From Serpentinimonas sp. (GTDB lineage: Bacteria; Pseudomonadota; Gammaproteobacteria; Burkholderiales; Burkholderiaceae_C), in NCBI GenBank assembly GCA_025458665.1, contig JALOSG010000166.1, forward strand, positions 1-5,689: DNA of 5,689 bases, read 5' to 3'. The notes under the pieces are model-generated. The model was given only the letters and a program-made list of their open reading frames with translations. It did no database searches and was not told the origin of the DNA. Positions 1 to 5,689 of the stretch are shown one piece after another. Made by a program: the position numbers and the translations under genes. The number at the start of each line of letters is the position of its first letter. The stretch's first letter is position 1.

Positions 1-3000
1 TCATGGGGTCCTGCAGCTTCATGGGGCTGTGGCAGGGGTCGTGGTACAGGTAGGCGCCCTTGCTGGGCAGCACAATGCCTTTTTCCAGCAGGTACTCGTG
101 GATGTCGATGATGCGGCAGCCCGGGAAAATCTTGTCGAACTCGTAGCCCTGCAGCTGGTCGTAGCAGGTGCCGCAACTCACCACCACGGTTTTGATGTCC
201 AGGTAGTTCAGCGTGTTGGCCACGCGGTGGAACAGCACCCGGTTGTCGGTGATGATTTTTTCCGCTTTGTCGAACTGCCCGGAGCCGCGCTGCGGGTAGC
301 CACAGCACAGGTAGCCCGGCGGCAACACCGTCTGCACGCCGGCGTGCCACAGCATGGCCTGGGTGGCCAGCCCCACCTGGCTGAACAGGCGCTCGGAGCC
401 GCAGCCCGGGAAGTAGAACACCGCCTCGGTGTCGCTGCTGGTGGCGCGCGGGTCGCGGATGATGGGGACGTAGTCCTTGTTCTCGATGTCGAGCAGGGCG
501 CGCGCGGTCTTCTTGGGCAGGCCCGCCGGCATCTTCTTGTTGATGAAGTGAATGACCTGCTCCTTGATGGGAGCGGGCCCCAGCGTGGCAGGCGGTTTGG
601 CCGTCTGCTTGCGCGCCACGCGCTTCAACACGTCGTGGGCGAGGCGCTGGGCCTTGAAACCCACGCCGACCATGGCCGTGCGCATGGTCTTGATGGTTTG
701 CGGGTTGGTGGCGTTGAGGAACAACATGGCCGCCGCATTGCCCGGTCGCCAGCTCTTCTGCCCCATCTTGCGCAACAGGTTGCGCATGTTCATGGAGACT
801 TCGCCAAAGTCGATGTTCACCGGGCACGGCGTCAGGCACTTGTGGCACACGGTGCAGTGGTCGGCCACGTCCTCGAACTCTTCCCAATGCCGGATGCTGA
901 TGCCACGGCGCGTCTGCTCTTCGTACAGGAAGGCCTCCACCAGCAGGGAGGTGGCCAGGATCTTGTTGCGCGGGCTGTAGAGCAGGTTGGCGCGCGGCAC
1001 ATGGGTGGCGCACACCGGTTTGCACTTGCCGCAGCGCAGGCAGTCCTTCACCGAATCGGCAATGGCGCCAATGTCGCTCTGCTGCATGATGAGCGACTCG
1101 TAGCCCATGAGCCCGAAGCTGGGGGTGTAGGCCTGGCTCAGGTCGGCGGCGCGCTGGTCGGGCTGGCCAAACACCGGGCTGCTGCGCAGCAGCTTCCCTT
1201 TGTTGAAGCGGCCTTCGGGGTCTATGCGCTGCTTGTAGTCGGCAAACGGGGCCAGTTCGGCATCGGTCAGGTATTCCAGCTTGGTAATGCCTATGCCGTG
1301 CTCGCCCGAAATCACGCCATCCAGGCTGCGCGCCAGCGCCATGATGCGGTCCACCGCTTCGTGGGCGGTCTGCAGCATGTCGTAGTCGTCGCTGTTCACT
1401 GGCAGGTTGGTGTGTACGTTGCCATCGCCGGCGTGCATGTGCAGCGCCGCCCACACGCGGCCCTTGAGCACGCGCTGGTGTATGGCCTGGCACTCGGCCA
1501 GGATGGGCGCGTAAGCCGAACCACTGAAGATGCCCGCCAGCGGCGCGCGCAATTGGGTTTTCCAGCTGGCGCGCAGGGTATGGTCCTGCAACTGCGGGAA
1601 CAGCACATCCATGCCCTGCAACCAGCCGGCCCACAGTTCGCGCACTTCCTGCACCAGCGCCAGCGCGCGGTCCACGCGCTCCTGCAGTTGCTCGGGGCTG
1701 GGGACTTCGGTGGCGTCCTCGCTCTTGCCCAGCGGCAGGTTGCCGCGCTGGAGGAACACCTGCAACTCATCGCACAGCTTGATCTTGTTGCGCAGGCTCA
1801 GGTCGATGTTGATGCGCTCGATGCCCTCGGTGTACTCACCCATGCGGGGCAGCGGAATCACCACGTCTTCGTTGATCTTGAAGGCGTTGGTGTGCTTGCT
1901 GATGGCCGCCGTGCGCTTCCTGTCGGCCCAGAATTTCTTGCGCGCCTCGGGGCTCACGGCGGTGAAGCCTTCGCCCGAACGGGCGTTGGCCATGCGCACC
2001 ACCTCGCTGGCGGCGTGGGCCACGGCGTCGGGGTTGTCGCCTACGATGTCGCCAATCAGCACCATCTTGGGCAGCGTGCCGCGCTTGCTCTTGGTGCTGT
2101 AGCCCACCGCACGCAGGTAGCGGTCGTCCAGGTGCTCCAGGCCCGCCAGCAGGGTGCCGGTGCGGGTCTGTTCGGCGAACATGAAGTCCTTGATCTCCAC
2201 GATGCTGGGCACCGCGTCCTTGGGGTTGCCAAAGAACTCCAGGCACACCGTGCGGGTGTGCGCGGGCATGCGGTGCACCACCCAGCGTGCGCTGGTGATG
2301 AGGCCGTCGCAGCCTTCTTTCTGTATGCCCGGCAACCCGCTGAGGAATTTGTCGGTCACGTCCTTGCCCAGGCCTTCTTTGCGGAAGGTCTTGCCGGGAA
2401 TATCCAGCCGCTCGGTGCGGATCAGGGTCTTGCCATCGGCACGGAAGTACTGCAGCTCGAAGCTGGCCACCTCGGCGTCGTGGATCTTGCCCATGTTGTG
2501 CCCGATGCGGCGCACTTCCAGCCACTCCGCCTGCGGCGTCACCATGCGCCAGCTGGCCAGGTTATCGAGCGCGGTGCCCCACAGCACCGCCTTCTTGCCG
2601 CCGGCGTTCATGGCAATGTTGCCACCCACACAAGAGGCTTCGGCGGAGGTGGGGTCCACCGCGAACACGTAGCCGCCGCGTTCGGCTGCATCGGCCACGC
2701 GCTGCGTCACCACGCCGGCCTCTGTATATATGGTGGCTACCGGTTCCGCCATGCCGGGCAGCTGCACCATTTCCACTTCGGTCATGGCCTCGAGCTTTTC
2801 GGTGTTGATCACCGCGCTCTTCCATGTCAGGGGGATGGCACCGCCGGTGTAGCCGGTACCGCCCCCGCGGGGAACGATGGTCAGCCCCAGTTCTATGCAG
2901 GCCTGCACCAGACCCGCCATCTCGGCTTCGGTGTCGGGGCACAGCACCACGAAGGGGTATTCCACGCGCCAGTCGGTGGCGTCGGTCACGTGGCTCACGC

Positions 3001-3505
3001 GGCTCAGGCCGTCGAACTTGATGTTGTCGGCCGCCGTGCAGCGGCGCAGTGCCTTGCGGGCGCGCTGGCGCAGGCGGGCCATGTCCTCGAAGGCTGCAGC
3101 GAACTGGCGCACGGCGCCCCGCGCCGCCTCCAGCAACTCGGACACCAGCGCATCACGGACCCCATCGGTCTGGGGCTGGCGCCGTTTGTCCACCTCGCCC
3201 AGGCGGTGTTCCATGGCACCCACCAGGGCCAGGCGGCGCTTGGGGTTGTCCAGCAGGTCGTCGTGCAGGTAGGGGTTGCGCTGCACCACCCAGATGTCGC
3301 CCAGCACCTCGTAGAGCATGCGGGCAGAGCGGCCGGTGTGCCGCTCACTGCGCAGTTGCTCCAGCACCTCCCAGGCACGCCCGCCCAGCAACCGGATGAC
3401 GATTTCCCGGTCGGAGAACGACGTGTAGTTGTAGGGAATTTCGCGCAGGCGCGGCGCGCCATCGGTGGCGGCAACAAGGAGCGACAGCGGGGTAGGAGCG
3501 TTCAT
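1..3505 (-). CDS. FAD-linked D-2-hydroxyacid-type dehydrogenase fused to 4Fe-4S and CCG domains (DUF3683 family), 3' end missing
   Basis: The frame is open from ATG at 3505-3503 to the left edge (1168 residues visible); the C-terminus lies outside. Domains in order: a DUF3683-like N-terminus (about 1-190, with REIPYNYTSFSDRE near the start); an FAD-binding type 4 domain with glycine loop PRGGGTGYTGG at 212-222 and a second FAD stretch at 284-305 (DPTSAEASCVGGN); an FAD-oxidase C-terminal domain with HMHAGDGNVH at 689-698 and SGEHGIG at 733-739; two 4Fe-4S motifs, C822-C825-C828-C832 and C884-C887-C890-C894-P; and a CCG module with C1035, C1067-C1068-G and C1111/C1114. C1158 in HDPCH starts a second CCG module. 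By family knowledge, H691, H698 and E735 match the metal ligands, and R529 and K543 the carboxylate-binding residues, of D-2-hydroxyglutarate/D-lactate dehydrogenases. Electrons would pass from FAD to Fe-S to an unknown acceptor. There is no signal peptide, so it is probably cytoplasmic. The exact substrate cannot be read from sequence. The start fits a family-like MNAP N-terminus but lacks a clear Shine-Dalgarno sequence. An in-frame GTG at 3568-3566 is an alternative start. Confidence 0.93.
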   Translation of the reverse strand, partial: MNAPTPLSLLVAATDGAPRLREIPYNYTSFSDREIVIRLLGGRAWEVLEQLRSERHTGRSARMLYEVLGDIWVVQRNPYLHDDLLDNPKRRLALVGAMEHRLGEVDKRRQPQTDGVRDALVSELLEAARGAVRQFAAAFEDMARLRQRARKALRRCTAADNIKFDGLSRVSHVTDATDWRVEYPFVVLCPDTEAEMAGLVQACIELGLTIVPRGGGTGYTGGAIPLTWKSAVINTEKLEAMTEVEMVQLPGMAEPVATIYTEAGVVTQRVADAAERGGYVFAVDPTSAEASCVGGNIAMNAGGKKAVLWGTALDNLASWRMVTPQAEWLEVRRIGHNMGKIHDAEVASFELQYFRADGKTLIRTERLDIPGKTFRKEGLGKDVTDKFLSGLPGIQKEGCDGLITSARWVVHRMPAHTRTVCLEFFGNPKDAVPSIVEIKDFMFAEQTRTGTLLAGLEHLDDRYLRAVGYSTKSKRGTLPKMVLIGDIVGDNPDAVAHAASEVVRMANARSGEGFTAVSPEARKKFWADRKRTAAISKHTNAFKINEDVVIPLPRMGEYTEGIERINIDLSLRNKIKLCDELQVFLQRGNLPLGKSEDATEVPSPEQLQERVDRALALVQEVRELWAGWLQGMDVLFPQLQDHTLRASWKTQLRAPLAGIFSGSAYAPILAECQAIHQRVLKGRVWAALHMHAGDGNVHTNLPVNSDDYDMLQTAHEAVDRIMALARSLDGVISGEHGIGITKLEYLTDAELAPFADYKQRIDPEGRFNKGKLLRSSPVFGQPDQRAADLSQAYTPSFGLMGYESLIMQQSDIGAIADSVKDCLRCGKCKPVCATHVPRANLLYSPRNKILATSLLVEAFLYEEQTRRGISIRHWEEFEDVADHCTVCHKCLTPCPVNIDFGEVSMNMRNLLRKMGQKSWRPGNAAAMLFLNATNPQTIKTMRTAMVGVGFKAQRLAHDVLKRVARKQTAKPPATLGPAPIKEQVIHFINKKMPAGLPKKTARALLDIENKDYVPIIRDPRATSSDTEAVFYFPGCGSERLFSQVGLATQAMLWHAGVQTVLPPGYLCCGYPQRGSGQFDKAEKIITDNRVLFHRVANTLNYLDIKTVVVSCGTCYDQLQGYEFDKIFPGCRIIDIHEYLLEKGIVLPSKGAYLYHDPCHSPMKLQDPM

Positions 3506-3564
3506 GTAAGTAGTCGCAGCGCCGGGGCTGGCGCAGGGTCGGTAATGGTACCGCAGTGCACCAT
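3502..3564 (-). CDS. candidate 20-residue leader ORF overlapping the dehydrogenase start
   Basis: ATG at 3564-3562 opens a 20-codon frame encoding MVHCGTITDPAPAPALRLLT. It ends at TGA 3504-3502, which overlaps the ATG of the dehydrogenase as ATGA. A strong Shine-Dalgarno sequence (GGAGGT, 3576-3571) sits 6 nt before its ATG, while the dehydrogenase start is preceded by CTACTTAC with no useful purine tract. This arrangement is typical of translational coupling, where ribosomes ending the short ORF restart on the large gene. The peptide is Ala/Pro rich near its end, with no membrane segment and no run of a single regulatory amino acid. It may have no function beyond being translated. The competing reading is that the same Shine-Dalgarno sequence serves GTG 3568-3566 and gives a 21-residue extension of the dehydrogenase, but the 2-nt gap is too short to be comfortable. 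The ORF and signals are seen; the coupling is inferred. Confidence 0.4.
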   Translation of the reverse strand: MVHCGTITDPAPAPALRLLT

Positions 3565-3570
3565 ACACCC

Positions 3571-3576
3571 ACCTCC
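3571..3576 (-). promoter_or_regulatory. strong ribosome binding site upstream of the dehydrogenase
   Basis: GGAGGT on the minus strand matches the 16S rRNA 3' tail almost perfectly. It is 6 nt from ATG 3564, 2 nt from the in-frame GTG 3568, and 65 nt from the dehydrogenase ATG 3505. Its position is what argues that translation in this region starts upstream of the dehydrogenase ATG. Confidence 0.5.
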
Positions 3577-3592
3577 ATCATGGAAACCCTGA

Positions 3593-3599
3593 TTGTCAC
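3593..3599 (+). promoter_or_regulatory. extra PhoB-like half-site (TTGTCAC)
   Basis: TTGTCAC here is identical to the downstream half-site at 3626-3632 and begins exactly 33 bp before it. That equals three 11-bp units, the repeat spacing of PhoB monomers on DNA. The two units between are poor matches at 3604-3614 and partial at 3615-3625. It may be an auxiliary PhoB site or a chance heptamer. Confidence 0.3.
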
Positions 3600-3614
3600 G
3601 TTCGAGGAATCCGG

Positions 3615-3632
3615 GTGAAATATTTTTGTCAC
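3615..3632 (+). promoter_or_regulatory. candidate Pho box (PhoB operator) of the ugp operon
   Basis: GTGAAATATTTTTGTCAC matches the E. coli Pho box consensus CTGTCATAWAWCTGTCAY at 13 of 18 positions by my count. The right half-site (TGTCAC) is perfect, the left is degenerate, and the spacer is A/T-only in otherwise GC-rich DNA. In E. coli ugpBAECQ is a known Pho regulon member activated by PhoB under phosphate starvation, so a Pho box directly upstream of ugpB is expected. It lies 47 bp before the ugpB start and 109 bp from the dehydrogenase start, so it might also affect the divergent gene. Site match is seen; PhoB control is inferred from the family. Confidence 0.55.
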
Positions 3633-3642
3633 AATCCCCGGC

Positions 3643-3648
3643 TACCTT
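3643..3648 (+). promoter_or_regulatory. ugpB: candidate -10 element of the ugpB promoter
   Basis: TACCTT keeps the three most conserved positions of TATAAT (T1, A2, T6) and lies 10 bp after the end of the Pho box, the usual placement in PhoB-activated promoters where the box replaces the -35 element. It would predict transcription starting near 3655 with a leader of about 25 nt. The hexamer is weak on its own (3 of 6), which fits an activator-dependent promoter. Confidence 0.35.
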
Positions 3649-3670
3649 ACAGAGTCCGACAACGCATCAC

Positions 3671-3675
3671 GGAGA
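3671..3675 (+). promoter_or_regulatory. ugpB: ribosome binding site of ugpB
   Basis: GGAGA lies 4 nt before ATG 3680. It decides the start: the reading frame is open further upstream to 3593, but that extension runs through the predicted promoter and would bury the signal peptide behind 29 extra residues. Confidence 0.7.
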
Positions 3676-3679
3676 ACCT

Positions 3680-4996
3680 ATGCAAAAACGTCTCGCCCCT
3701 TTCGCCAGCGCTCTGGCACTGGCCGCCCTCATGAGCGGCACGGCACATGCCCAGATCGAAATACAGTGGTGGCACTCCATGGGCGGCGCGCTTGGCGAGT
3801 GGGTCAATGACCACGCCAAAGATTTCAACGCCAGCCAGACTCAGTACAAAGTCGTACCGACCTTCAAAGGCAGCTACGACGAGTCGATGACGGCGGCCAT
3901 TGCCGCTTTCCGCTCTGGCAATGCACCGCACATCCTGCAGGTGTTTGAAGTCGGTACCGCAACGATGATGGCCAGCAAGGGCGCCATCGTCCCCGTGGGC
4001 AAGATCATGCAGGACGCCGGCGTCCCCTTCAACCCGGCCAACTACGTGCCGGCCGTGGCAGGTTATTACACCGCTCCCAATGGCCAGATGCTGAGCTTCC
4101 CGTTCAACAGCTCCACCACGGTCTTCCACTACAACAAGGACGCGTTCAAGGCCGCTGGCCTGGACCCCGAGAAGCCGCCCACCACCTGGCCTGAAGTGGC
4201 CCGTGCGGCCGCGGTGCTGAAAGCATCGGGCCACGCTTGCCCGTTCACCACCAGCTGGGTCAGCTGGACGCAGCTGGAGAGCTTCTCGGCCTGGCACAAC
4301 ACCGAATTTGCCACGCTGGGCAACGGTATGCGCGGCCTCGACGCCCGCCTGACCTTCAACAGCCCGCTGCACGTGCGCCACATCGAAAACCTGGCCAACA
4401 TGGCCAAAACCGGCCTGTTCGTCTACAAGGGTCGGGGCAACGCGGCCGACGCCACTTTCGTCTCTGGCGAGTGCGCCATGACCACCGGCTCCTCGGCGCT
4501 GTACGGCAACATCAAGCGCAACGCCAAGTTCGCCAGCGGCATTGGCGCCCTGCCCTACTACCCGGATGTACCCGGCGCGCCGCAGAACACCGTGATCGGT
4601 GGCGCCAGCCTGTGGGTCATGGCGGGCAAGAAGCCCGAAGAGTACAAGGGCGTGGCCCAGTTCTTCGCCCACCTGTCCAAGCCCGAAGTGGACGCACGCA
4701 GCCACCAGCGCACCGGCTACCTGCCCCTCACACCGGCCTCGTTCGAGCTGACCGAGAAGAGCGGCTTCTACAAGCAGAACCCGGGTACCGATGTGTCGGT
4801 GAACCAGATGATCCGCAAGACCACCGACAAGTCCCGAGGCATCCGTCTGGGTAACTTCGTACAGATCCGCACCATCAACGACGAGGAACTCGAACAAGTG
4901 TGGGCGGGCCGCAAGTCGGCCAAGGAAGCGCTGGACAGCGCTGTGCGCCGCGGCAACGAGCAGCTGGAGCGCTTCCAGCGCGCCAACCGCCCCTGA
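3680..4996 (+). CDS. ugpB: sn-glycerol-3-phosphate ABC transporter, periplasmic substrate-binding protein UgpB
   Basis: This 438-residue protein has the same length as E. coli UgpB as I recall it, and matches it along its whole length. It binds glycerol-3-phosphate (and in some species glycerophosphocholine) in the periplasm and delivers it to UgpA/UgpE. A Sec signal peptide covers about 1-24 (basic MQKR, hydrophobic core, cleavage after TAHA); no lipobox, so it is soluble. Family stretches include IQWWHSMGGALG (28-39), FEVGTATMMASK (89-100), FNSST (142-146), VIGGASLWVM (305-314) and RTGYLPL (344-350). W193 and W196 match the paired tryptophans lining the ligand pocket of E. coli UgpB; E90, Y347 and R397 fall in conserved pocket segments. 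This supports glycerol-3-phosphate rather than a sugar. The only two cysteines, C187 and C265, occur in both proteins and could form a disulfide (inference). It is first in its operon, behind a candidate Pho box and followed after 115 bp by ugpA. Confidence 0.96.
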   Translation: MQKRLAPFASALALAALMSGTAHAQIEIQWWHSMGGALGEWVNDHAKDFNASQTQYKVVPTFKGSYDESMTAAIAAFRSGNAPHILQVFEVGTATMMASKGAIVPVGKIMQDAGVPFNPANYVPAVAGYYTAPNGQMLSFPFNSSTTVFHYNKDAFKAAGLDPEKPPTTWPEVARAAAVLKASGHACPFTTSWVSWTQLESFSAWHNTEFATLGNGMRGLDARLTFNSPLHVRHIENLANMAKTGLFVYKGRGNAADATFVSGECAMTTGSSALYGNIKRNAKFASGIGALPYYPDVPGAPQNTVIGGASLWVMAGKKPEEYKGVAQFFAHLSKPEVDARSHQRTGYLPLTPASFELTEKSGFYKQNPGTDVSVNQMIRKTTDKSRGIRLGNFVQIRTINDEELEQVWAGRKSAKEALDSAVRRGNEQLERFQRANRP

Positions 4997-5021
4997 TGCG
5001 GACTCCGCCGGCCTGACGCAC

Positions 5022-5040
5022 CGTTGGCCTCGGGCCAACG
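5022..5040 (+). repeat. perfect 8-bp stem-loop after ugpB
   Basis: CGTTGGCC (5022-5029) and GGCCAACG (5033-5040) pair perfectly around a 3-nt TCG loop, 26 nt past the ugpB stop. No T-run follows, so it is not a classic terminator. Hairpins just after a binding-protein gene commonly protect the 3' end of the upstream message from exonucleases. That role is inferred here. Confidence 0.6.
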
Positions 5041-5059
5041 CGCCGCTGGCCGACCCTCC

Positions 5060-5096
5060 ACCGCCCCTGGGCGCCCCTGGCGTCCGGGGCGGTTTT
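5060..5096 (+). terminator. intrinsic terminator or attenuator hairpin between ugpB and ugpA
   Basis: The left arm ACCGCCCC (5060-5067), a bulged T (5068) and GGGCGCC (5069-5075) pair across a CCT loop with GGCGTCC (5079-5085) and GGGGCGGT (5086-5093). That gives 15 base pairs, one of them G-U. TTTT (5093-5096) follows, its first T closing the stem. The shape is that of a Rho-independent terminator with a short U-tract. It ends only 15 bp before the ugpA start in what should be one operon, so partial termination is likelier than a full stop. This would favour ugpB message over permease message. Confidence 0.6.
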
Positions 5097-5100
5097 CATT

Positions 5101-5106
5101 GAGAGA
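5101..5106 (+). promoter_or_regulatory. ugpA: ribosome binding site of ugpA
   Basis: GAGAGA lies 5 nt before ATG 5112 and only 4 nt past the T-run of the preceding hairpin. Folding of that hairpin could influence ribosome access as well as transcription. Confidence 0.5.
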
Positions 5107-5111
5107 ACCGT

Positions 5112-5689
5112 ATGGAAAAGCGCGTCCGATTCAAATCCGCCTGGCTGCCGTGGGCGCTGGTGGCACCGCAAATGGCGGTGGTGCTGGTGTTTTTCTTCTG
5201 GCCCGCCGCACAGGCGCTCTACCAGAGCCTGCTCACCCAGGACCCGTTCGGTCTGTCCACCGAGTTCGTGGGCATGGAAAACTTCCAGCGTCTGATTGAC
5301 GACGAGACCTACCTGGCCTCATTCAAGACCACGGCGGTGTTCTCGCTGCTGGTGGCGGTCATCGGCCTGGCCATCGCGCTGCTGCTGGCGGTCATGGCCG
5401 ACCGGGTGCTCAAGGGCTCGGGCATCTACAAGACGCTGCTCATCTGGCCTTATGCCGTAGCCCCTGTGGTGGCGGGCGTGCTGTGGCTCTTCATGTTCGC
5501 CTCGCCCATGGGCGTCATTGCCTACTACCTGCGCGACATGGGCATCGAGTGGAACCACCTGCTCAACTCCGACCATGCCATGGCACTGATTGTGGCGGCG
5601 GCCGTCTGGAAGCAGATTTCCTACAACTTCCTGTTCTTCCTGGCGGGGCTTCAGTCCATTCCCAAGTCGCTCATCGAGGCGGCCGCTAT
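5112..5689 (+). CDS. ugpA: sn-glycerol-3-phosphate ABC transporter permease UgpA, 3' end missing
   Basis: The visible 192 codons match the N-terminal two-thirds of UgpA (about 295 residues in E. coli), an inner-membrane permease that pairs with UgpE to form the glycerol-3-phosphate channel driven by the UgpC ATPase. Family landmarks are WLPWALVAPQ (11-20), DPFGLSTEFVG (44-54), PYAVAPVVAGVLW (113-125) and KQISYNFLFF (167-176), all close to the E. coli protein. Hydrophobic segments lie at about 12-37, 71-96, 106-130 and 156-180, the first four of the six expected. The window ends inside the EAA loop (E189-A-A-A), the site that docks with the ATPase; the glycine-containing rest of that motif is outside. 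ATG 5112 is preceded by GAGAGA and gives a family-like N-terminus. The 115-bp gap after ugpB is larger than usual within an operon and contains two hairpins. Confidence 0.95.
   Translation, partial: MEKRVRFKSAWLPWALVAPQMAVVLVFFFWPAAQALYQSLLTQDPFGLSTEFVGMENFQRLIDDETYLASFKTTAVFSLLVAVIGLAIALLLAVMADRVLKGSGIYKTLLIWPYAVAPVVAGVLWLFMFASPMGVIAYYLRDMGIEWNHLLNSDHAMALIVAAAVWKQISYNFLFFLAGLQSIPKSLIEAAA

Noticed and set aside
822..856. CTVCH (residues 884-888 of the dehydrogenase) looks like a c-type haem CxxCH motif.
   Set aside because: It continues as KCLTPCP, completing a CxxCxxCxxxCP 4Fe-4S motif paired with an earlier one, and the protein has no export signal as haem c attachment would need.
29..3592. 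A 1187-codon open frame on the plus strand covering the whole dehydrogenase gene.
   Set aside because: Its translation is His/Ala/Val/Gly-rich with no recognisable domain, while the minus-strand frame gives a full set of flavin and Fe-S motifs. It is an antisense shadow made by GC-rich third positions.
3615..3632. GTGA...TCAC arms as a CRP-type operator.
   Set aside because: The arms are 10 nt apart instead of 6, and the right arm is better explained as the TGTCAC half of a Pho box.
3345..3632. A 95-codon minus-strand frame starting in the intergenic region and running into the dehydrogenase.
   Set aside because: Most of it lies out of frame inside a convincing gene, and it has no recognisable family or ribosome site of its own.
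3593..3679. An upstream-extended start for ugpB at 3593 (29 extra residues).
   Set aside because: It would overlap the Pho box and -10 element and displace the signal peptide from the N-terminus; ATG 3680 has its own ribosome site and gives 438 residues, the family length.
4237..4854. A 205-codon plus-strand frame inside ugpB.
   Set aside because: It is an Arg/Gln/Pro-rich out-of-frame reading of ugpB with no supporting start signal or domain.
3647..5038. A 463-codon open frame on the minus strand opposite ugpB.
   Set aside because: Low-complexity composition without family motifs, and it lies exactly antisense to a clear UgpB; it is another codon-bias shadow.

Overview
The window reads as GC-rich chromosomal DNA from a betaproteobacterium, most likely Burkholderiales and plausibly Comamonadaceae. 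The reasons are strong G/C preference at third codon positions, a very large DUF3683-type flavo-iron-sulfur protein of a kind I associate with that order, and UgpB/UgpA proteins close to the proteobacterial glycerol-3-phosphate transporter. The genus call rests on recall, not on a search.

Layout. Positions 1-3505 on the minus strand hold most of one giant gene, whose 3' end lies beyond the left edge. It encodes a cytoplasmic FAD-linked D-2-hydroxyacid-type dehydrogenase fused to a two-cluster ferredoxin module and CCG (cysteine-rich) domains. Positions 3506-3679 are a divergent intergenic region. From 3680 the plus strand carries ugpB (periplasmic sn-glycerol-3-phosphate binding protein, complete). 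A 115-bp gap with two stem-loops follows, then the first 192 codons of ugpA (inner-membrane permease), cut by the right edge. The remaining transporter genes (a second permease ugpE and the ATPase ugpC) would be expected to the right but are not visible.

How it works together. UgpB captures glycerol-3-phosphate or glycerophosphodiesters in the periplasm and hands them to the UgpA/UgpE channel. In E. coli this is a phosphate-starvation system under PhoB. The intergenic region contains a credible Pho box (3615-3632), a -10-like element 10 bp downstream, and an extra TTGTCAC half-site 33 bp (three 11-bp units) upstream of the box's own TTGTCAC. The ugpB-ugpA gap holds an 8-bp perfect hairpin and a long GC-rich hairpin ending in TTTT. 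Together they look suited to making far more binding protein than permease from one promoter.

On the other strand, the giant dehydrogenase has no good ribosome binding site of its own. A 20-codon ORF with a strong Shine-Dalgarno sequence lies just upstream, and its stop overlaps the dehydrogenase start as ATGA, suggesting translational coupling. I see no mobile element, RNA gene or CRISPR array. Most of the content belongs to known families; the less ordinary material is regulatory.
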